From contig CAJXZZ010000026.1 of assembly GCA_913065105.1 (NCBI GenBank), positions 1 to 34,786 on the forward strand: DNA of 34,786 nucleotides, in the 5' to 3' direction. The notes below the pieces were generated by a model that saw nothing but the letters and a program-made list of their open reading frames with translations, ran no database searches and was not told where the DNA came from. Made by a program: the position numbers and the translations under genes. This document shows, one piece after another, positions 29,526 to 34,786 of this stretch; within the stretch, counting starts at the first letter, position 1, and every line of letters starts with the position of its first letter. This stretch comes from an uncultured Gammaproteobacteria bacterium (lineage in GTDB: Bacteria; Pseudomonadota; Gammaproteobacteria; SZUA-229).

Positions 29526-32500
29526 TTAAGCATCTGCTTTGATATTAAAGAATATGGCATAAAGTACGGGTACGACGATAAGTGTTAGTGCTGAAGCGAA
29601 TCCTAAACCAAACATTATAACAACTGCCATATCCAAAAAGAATACATCGCTTAATAATGGCGCCATGCCCAGTATTGTGGTGCTGGCTGCCATCATCACG
29701 GGCCGCATTCTGGACACTGAAGAATCGAGTATCGCGGTGTAGCGTTCTTTACCGGTCTCAATCTGCATATCGATCTCTTCGATCAATACGATTGCATTTT
29801 TGATCAGTAAGCCGACCAGGCTTAACGATCCGAGTAGTCCCATAAAACCAAAGGCCACATTCATCGTTAATAAACCGGCAGTAATGCCGATGATGGCTAA
29901 TGGTACGGTCAACCAGATAATCAATGGCTGGCGGACTTTTCCAAACAGCAATATCACGATCACTATCATGGTTAGGAAACCGGCAGGTAACGAAGAATTG
30001 ATGGCGTTGTTAGCATCCTTGGAGTCTTCGTATTCGCCGCCCCATTCGAGGAAATAACCCGGTGGTAATTCCATGGCATCGATTTTTGGTTTTACGCGAT
30101 TTAACAATACCGTAGCCAGGCCCTGGGCAGGGTCACAGGAAGGTATTATGGTATAGATGCGATTGCGTTTTCTTATCTTGGCATCGGCCCATTCTGTTTT
30201 GAAATCGGAGACCACCTGGCCGATAGGCACCGTTTCCTGGAGTATCTTACTGTGCACAGGGATATCACGGATGGTGCTAACATCTTTGCGTTCTGCATAC
30301 GGCGGCAACATGATGATAGGCAATAATCGGATGCCGTCTTTGAACAGTCCCACCTGCTGGCCATCGAACGACGTTAACAGGGCCTTGCTGACGTTTTCCC
30401 GGGTAATACCCAGCGGACGTGCGGCCTTTTCATTATATATGGGGCGTATTACTTTGACAGGCTGGCGCCAGTCATCACGGATATTGATAGCGCCGCCGTC
30501 ATCCGCCAGGATCTGCTGTACCTGCTGTGAGAGTTTTCTTAGCACCACCGGGTTAGGGCCGCTGAGCCGTGCTTCAATTTTTGCATCACGCCCTGGACCG
30601 ATACGCAGTGCTTTAGTCTTCGGTTCAGAGTTTGGAAAATTAATCGCCGTATAATCCAGCAGTAGTTTTTCTATGCGTGGGATATCGTCCAGGGTTTTTG
30701 TGGTGACGATTATCTGGCCATATGCACTGGTGGGAGATTCCGGGGTATAGACCAGGGTGAACCGTGTTGCACCGCCACCGACAAATGCGGCCGTATCAAC
30801 CACACCTTCAAGGCTGTGTAGATATTCATCGATCTCAAGGATGTCGTCGCGTGTCTTGCGTATGTCATCGCCTTCGATGTTCCACATATCAAAGAAAAAC
30901 ATCGGCGTGTTTGAGTTCGGAAAAAAACTGTGTTTTACGTAACCGAAACCAAAGATAGCAGCAGCAAATAAGGCGACGACGATACTGATAGTCACCCAGC
31001 GAAAGCGGATGGCCGTGCTTAAAAAGCTGCGGTATTTTGTAAACATGAGACCGCCGTAAGGATCGGCCTGGGGTTTTCCATCGCTGCTCTGAGGGTCAGG
31101 TTTAAGAAATTGCACGCATAATAATGGCGTCATGGTGACGGCGGTAAACCAGGACAGTAACAGTGAGATTAAGATGACCCAGAATAAAGAATTGGCAAAT
31201 TCACCCGTTGCGTCTTCAGAAAGTCCGATGGCAGCAAAGGCGACGATACCGACAATAGTACCGCCCAGTAAGGCCCACATCGTAGAGCCGACGACTTCAC
31301 GGGCTGCTTTTGTGCCGTCCTCACCGCGTTTGATCCTGATCAGCATGCCTTCGGCGACAACGATAGCGTTATCGACCAGCATACCCAGTGCGATGATCAA
31401 CGCACCTAAGGAGATACGCTGCAGATCGATGGCGTAGAAGCTCATTAGCCAGACAGTGGCAGAGACAGTAATCAACAGCACAGCACCGATGATTAACCCC
31501 GTGCGCAAACCCATGAAAAACAGCAGGACCACGATGACGATGACTAGTGCTGCAACGACATTAACGATGAATCCACTGACGGATTCATCAACGATGACTG
31601 GCTGGTTATAGATAGCATCAAGCTGCATGCCGACTGGCGTAACTGATTGTAGCTCCTGCAGGCGTTTATCCAGACGTTCACCAACGGCAACAACGTTTTC
31701 ACCTGGCAGCATAGATATGCCGATGGTCAAAGCCGGTTTTCCGTTAAAATAATTGTATTTGGCAGGAACTTCTTCGTAGGCACGGCGCACCGTGGCGATA
31801 TCCTTGATACGGACTAAAGTATCGTTTTTTCCTCTGAACAGCAGATCACCGATCTCCTGAACAGACAGCAGTTGGCCGGTAGGGTTTATGCGGATGTATT
31901 CATCGCCAACACGAACATTGCCTGAGTCAGAGACCAGGTTTTGAGATTGTAAAACGCTGTGAAACTGTGCGGGAGTAATGCCGAGGTTCGCCATATTGGC
32001 ACGCGAGACATCGAGATAAGCAACTTCTTTCTGGTCGCCATCGATGGTGATTTTTCGAACCCCTGGGACGAGCAATAACTGTTCTTTTAAAATGTCCGCG
32101 TAATCTTTTAACTCGCGGTAAGTGTAATCCTCGCCGGTCAGTGCATAAAACAGGCCGAATACATCACCAAAATCATCAAATACCACGGAAGTTTGCGCGC
32201 CGGGTGGCAATAGGGACTGTGCATCCGTTACTTTTCGGCGCAGTTCATCCCATATATTGGGGAAGTCCTGTTTTTTGTACTTGTCTTTTATCTTGACTGT
32301 GACTTCAGAAAAACCGCTTTGTGATATGGATTCGACACGTTTCAGCTGCTGCAGCTGCTGTACTGCGTCTTCGATATGATAAGTGACTTCACGTTCGACT
32401 TCCTGTGGAGTCGCACCGGGATAGAATGTATATATCTTGGCTTCTTTAATCGTAAACTCAGGGTCTTCCAGTCGACTAATATCCTGCAGCGCAGTAATAC

Positions 32501-32573
32501 CGCCACCGAGAAACAAAATAATGAGAAGCCAGGTAGTGACTTTTTTAGTGACTGAATACTCAGCAATATTCAT
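29526..32573 (-). CDS. RND-family efflux permease
   Basis: 1,015 residues with the standard twelve-helix RND layout: a first helix after MNIAEYSVTKKV, a large periplasmic loop, helices about 340-475, a second loop, and a closing helix block about 855-1010. The proton-relay motif in helix 4 reads LGMLVDNAIVVAEG, so it has one Asp of the usual Asp-Asp pair. It belongs to the hydrophobe/amphiphile efflux group, similar in pattern to the TriC-like permeases. Its adaptor is the upstream lipoprotein. No outer-membrane partner gene is present in the window. Confidence 0.93.
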   Translation of the reverse strand: MNIAEYSVTKKVTTWLLIILFLGGGITALQDISRLEDPEFTIKEAKIYTFYPGATPQEVEREVTYHIEDAVQQLQQLKRVESISQSGFSEVTVKIKDKYKKQDFPNIWDELRRKVTDAQSLLPPGAQTSVVFDDFGDVFGLFYALTGEDYTYRELKDYADILKEQLLLVPGVRKITIDGDQKEVAYLDVSRANMANLGITPAQFHSVLQSQNLVSDSGNVRVGDEYIRINPTGQLLSVQEIGDLLFRGKNDTLVRIKDIATVRRAYEEVPAKYNYFNGKPALTIGISMLPGENVVAVGERLDKRLQELQSVTPVGMQLDAIYNQPVIVDESVSGFIVNVVAALVIVIVVLLFFMGLRTGLIIGAVLLITVSATVWLMSFYAIDLQRISLGALIIALGMLVDNAIVVAEGMLIRIKRGEDGTKAAREVVGSTMWALLGGTIVGIVAFAAIGLSEDATGEFANSLFWVILISLLLSWFTAVTMTPLLCVQFLKPDPQSSDGKPQADPYGGLMFTKYRSFLSTAIRFRWVTISIVVALFAAAIFGFGYVKHSFFPNSNTPMFFFDMWNIEGDDIRKTRDDILEIDEYLHSLEGVVDTAAFVGGGATRFTLVYTPESPTSAYGQIIVTTKTLDDIPRIEKLLLDYTAINFPNSEPKTKALRIGPGRDAKIEARLSGPNPVVLRKLSQQVQQILADDGGAINIRDDWRQPVKVIRPIYNEKAARPLGITRENVSKALLTSFDGQQVGLFKDGIRLLPIIMLPPYAERKDVSTIRDIPVHSKILQETVPIGQVVSDFKTEWADAKIRKRNRIYTIIPSCDPAQGLATVLLNRVKPKIDAMELPPGYFLEWGGEYEDSKDANNAINSSLPAGFLTMIVIVILLFGKVRQPLIIWLTVPLAIIGITAGLLTMNVAFGFMGLLGSLSLVGLLIKNAIVLIEEIDMQIETGKERYTAILDSSVSRMRPVMMAASTTILGMAPLLSDVFFLDMAVVIMFGLGFASALTLIVVPVLYAIFFNIKADA

Positions 32574-32603
32574 TTAAGTAATCCTTGTAACGTGAGGTGC
32601 GGT

Positions 32604-33686
32604 TTATTTTGCTTGCTCGCCAGTTTCCAGTAAGGTGACTTTCATGTCGTTACGCAGAAATGGTGCGCCTGCAACAACAACGCGGTCCCCTGGTTTCAGA
32701 CCATCTACATGCATGGCATCGCCGACCATTGTTCCTGGTGTTACCGATTGAGATTTTACCGTCATTGTCTTTTCGTCAACCACCCAGACAGTGGCCTGTC
32801 TTTCGTTGTTCGAAATGACTGCGGATATGGGTACTGTGACTGTGGAATCAGATTTTGACTCATCAGGGAACAGTGAAGCTAAGACAGTAGCAGTCATGCC
32901 CGGAAGAACATTGTAACCTTCGGGGTTGTCCATCTTTAAAGTGACCTTGAACGTCTTGGTGTTTGGATCGGCTTTGGTTGTTGATTCGATGAAACTGAGC
33001 GGGAATTCCTGACCTGAGATATTATTGAATACCGCGAGCAGGCTTCGGGTTTTCCCGCGGTTTGTTTTAACGATGATCATCAGGTTTTCAGGCACGTCGA
33101 TTTTTATCTTCAGAACAGACACGTCTTCCAGTGAAAAGACTGGTTGTGAAAGTATGACCTCTTCAAATTTCTCTACATGGCGTTTAGCAATAATGCCATC
33201 AAAGTTTGCTTTTAGTTTTGTATACAGCATGTCCTGCTCAGCTTCATTCAGGTTAGCCTTAGCAGTATGATATTTTGCGCGGATTTCATCATGGTCAACC
33301 CGGGAGATAGCGCCTTTACCTACCAGTTCTTTGGCGCGATCAAAGTTGGCTTTTGCCGTGTCGTAACTTGCTTTTCGGTCTTTCAGGCGGATAATGAAAT
33401 CAATCGGATCAAGCTCAGCGAGTACCTGTCCCTTTTTTACCTCATCGCCTTCCTTGACGAGGATCTTTTGAACTTTTCCGCTGACCCGAAATGATATGTC
33501 AGCCTTTTGAATGGCATCCACCACGGCAGGAAATGTTCGTATATCGCCAGTTGAGCCATCACCGATGACGATGGTTTTTACCGGGCGTGAACTGGCAACA
33601 TATTCTTGTACTGGTTCTTCACAGCCGCTGAGAAAAAAAGATGCAGCCAGGATGAACGTGACTAATGATTGTTTTCTAATATCCAT
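32604..33686 (-). CDS. RND efflux periplasmic adaptor lipoprotein
   Basis: 360 residues of the HlyD/AcrA-like family. Signal peptide with lipobox LSGC (Cys about residue 22). Order: biotinyl-lipoyl half-motif (SFRVSGKVQKILVKEGDEVKKGQVL), alpha-helical hairpin (about 105-155), second lipoyl half (ANFDGIIAKRHVEKFEEV), beta-barrel and membrane-proximal domains. It couples the permease to an outer-membrane channel. AGGGCGACACC precedes the ATG. It starts 42 bases after the nhaA stop and is 30 bases before the RND gene. Confidence 0.93.
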   Translation of the reverse strand: MDIRKQSLVTFILAASFFLSGCEEPVQEYVASSRPVKTIVIGDGSTGDIRTFPAVVDAIQKADISFRVSGKVQKILVKEGDEVKKGQVLAELDPIDFIIRLKDRKASYDTAKANFDRAKELVGKGAISRVDHDEIRAKYHTAKANLNEAEQDMLYTKLKANFDGIIAKRHVEKFEEVILSQPVFSLEDVSVLKIKIDVPENLMIIVKTNRGKTRSLLAVFNNISGQEFPLSFIESTTKADPNTKTFKVTLKMDNPEGYNVLPGMTATVLASLFPDESKSDSTVTVPISAVISNNERQATVWVVDEKTMTVKSQSVTPGTMVGDAMHVDGLKPGDRVVVAGAPFLRNDMKVTLLETGEQAK

Positions 33687-33728
33687 GGTGTCGCCCTAAT
33701 ATATGAAAAATTGTCGTGTGATAATTTA

Positions 33729-34786
33729 TTAAGTAGTGCCTTCGTTATCGTATGCGGCAAAACGTAATACCAGATACCCTGCTATGCCAGCTGCAAATGA
33801 AGCCAGCAGTACAGCAAGTTTGTCGGCCTGTTGATAAAGTTCACCATCGGCGAAGGCCAAAGAGTCTACAAATAAACTCATGGTAAACCCTATACCGGTT
33901 AAAATAGAAACGCCGTATAGCTGTAACCAGGAACTTTTATCTGGCATTTTTGCTAGTCCCAGCTTAATCGCTACCCAGGTGAAACCAAATACACCGATCT
34001 GTTTGCCAAATAATAAACCGGCCATTATTCCTAATGGCACGCCTGTTGTCATCTGATCTAAAGAAACATTACGTAAATCCACGCCAGCGTTTACAAACGC
34101 AAACAAAGGCAAGATAAAAAAAGCGACCCAATAATGCAGGTCTTGTTCCATCTCTTTTGCCATTGAGTAATCCTCGGGTTTGTCTTTGCATTTACAATTG
34201 AGAGGAATAGTGAAAGCCAATGCAACGCCGGCCAGAGTGGCATGCACGCCCGATTTTAAAACACTGACCCATAATATAGTGCCGACGATGAGATAAGCGG
34301 CTTTTTTGTTAACGCCTAAACGGTTCATTATTATTAACGTTGCAAGTGATAAGGCTGCAATTACTATAGAGAGGGTAGAAAGCTCAACAGTATAAAATAA
34401 TGCAATGATGATGATGGCGCCAAGGTCATCGATGATGGCCAGGGCCATTAAAAATACTTTCAATGATAGTGGTACGCGTTTGCCAAGCATGGCGAGTACG
34501 CCTAAAGCAAAAGCGATATCAGTGGCGGTTGGTATTGCCCAACCCTTCATAGCCGCAGGATCGCCGTGATTAATTAAGATATAAAAGCCCGCAGGTACAA
34601 TCATGCCGCCGAGTGCCGCGATACCGGGGAGCGCGATCTGACTTGGCGTCGATAATTGACCTTCTAAAAATTCACGTTTAACTTCCAGGCCGATTAATAA
34701 AAAGAAGATGGCCATCAGGCCATCGTTGATCCACAGCAGTAATGGTTTGGCTATGTGTAGATCAGAAAAACGTACTTCGACGGGTG
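33729..34786 (-). CDS. nhaA: Na+/H+ antiporter NhaA, 5' end missing
   Basis: The frame is open to the right edge; the true start lies outside, and the ATG at 34715 is internal (upstream codons encode [19 protein letters not shown], the family's expected sequence before it). About 352 residues are visible of a family of about 390. Motifs: [21 protein letters not shown] with the transport-associated Asp, and [15 protein letters not shown] with the paired Asp that bind Na+/H+. It exchanges external protons for internal sodium in the cytoplasmic membrane, consistent with a saline or alkaline setting. It is transcribed just before the efflux genes and may be co-transcribed with them. Confidence 0.95.
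   Translation of the reverse strand, partial: PVEVRFSDLHIAKPLLLWINDGLMAIFFLLIGLEVKREFLEGQLSTPSQIALPGIAALGGMIVPAGFYILINHGDPAAMKGWAIPTATDIAFALGVLAMLGKRVPLSLKVFLMALAIIDDLGAIIIIALFYTVELSTLSIVIAALSLATLIIMNRLGVNKKAAYLIVGTILWVSVLKSGVHATLAGVALAFTIPLNCKCKDKPEDYSMAKEMEQDLHYWVAFFILPLFAFVNAGVDLRNVSLDQMTTGVPLGIMAGLLFGKQIGVFGFTWVAIKLGLAKMPDKSSWLQLYGVSILTGIGFTMSLFVDSLAFADGELYQQADKLAVLLASFAAGIAGYLVLRFAAYDNEGTT

Overview
The window looks like chromosome of a moderately AT-rich gammaproteobacterium, probably free-living and aerobic or facultative. The evidence is a GreB-type elongation factor, a bacterial RIO kinase, a CspA-like protein, a MoxR/DUF58/TgpA-type cluster, a DamX-like SPOR protein, and an assimilatory nitrate/nitrite operon with a textbook NtrC/sigma-54 promoter. 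No rRNA, tRNA, insertion sequence, phage gene or CRISPR array was seen. A Gly/Pro/Tyr repeat protein resembling sulfur globule proteins hints at, but does not prove, a sulfur-oxidising lineage.

Layout. 1-2.5 kb: a 3'-truncated PhoX-like (DUF839) secreted protein, a PilZ-like protein and a small protein, with a repeated upstream motif. 2.5-6.5 kb: a cold-shock gene with a long leader and strong terminator, a RIO kinase, then a minus-strand run (PQ-loop-like membrane protein, TRIC/UPF0126 protein, cupin) and a secreted protein of unknown role. 6.8-10 kb: a PAS-GGDEF-EAL protein, a SpoIIAA-like protein, a small secreted protein and a four-helix DoxX-like membrane protein.

10-18.4 kb is the centrepiece: two NtrC sites and a sigma-54 promoter, then nirB, nirD, a nasA-type molybdenum nitrate reductase lacking its usual C-terminal extension, a DmsB-DmsC fusion (four [4Fe-4S] clusters plus eight membrane helices), and mobB for the molybdenum cofactor. 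The genes suggest nitrate to nitrite reduction fed by quinol through the fusion, then nitrite to ammonium by NAD(P)H. The operon carries no nitrate transporter, but a short remnant resembling the C-terminus of a nitrate ABC transporter binding protein lies upstream.

18.6-22.8 kb: a coiled-coil/transmembrane/SPOR protein, a 67-residue protein with a paralogue at 28.3 kb, TusA plus a PP-loop tRNA-thiolase-like enzyme, a small membrane protein, a cupin and a thioredoxin. 22.8-26.8 kb: TgpA-like transglutaminase, DUF58 protein and MoxR ATPase. 26.9-28.9 kb: the repeat protein, greB and three small orphan proteins. 29-34.8 kb: a DUF4136 lipoprotein, an RND efflux permease, its lipoprotein adaptor and nhaA, which runs off the right edge.
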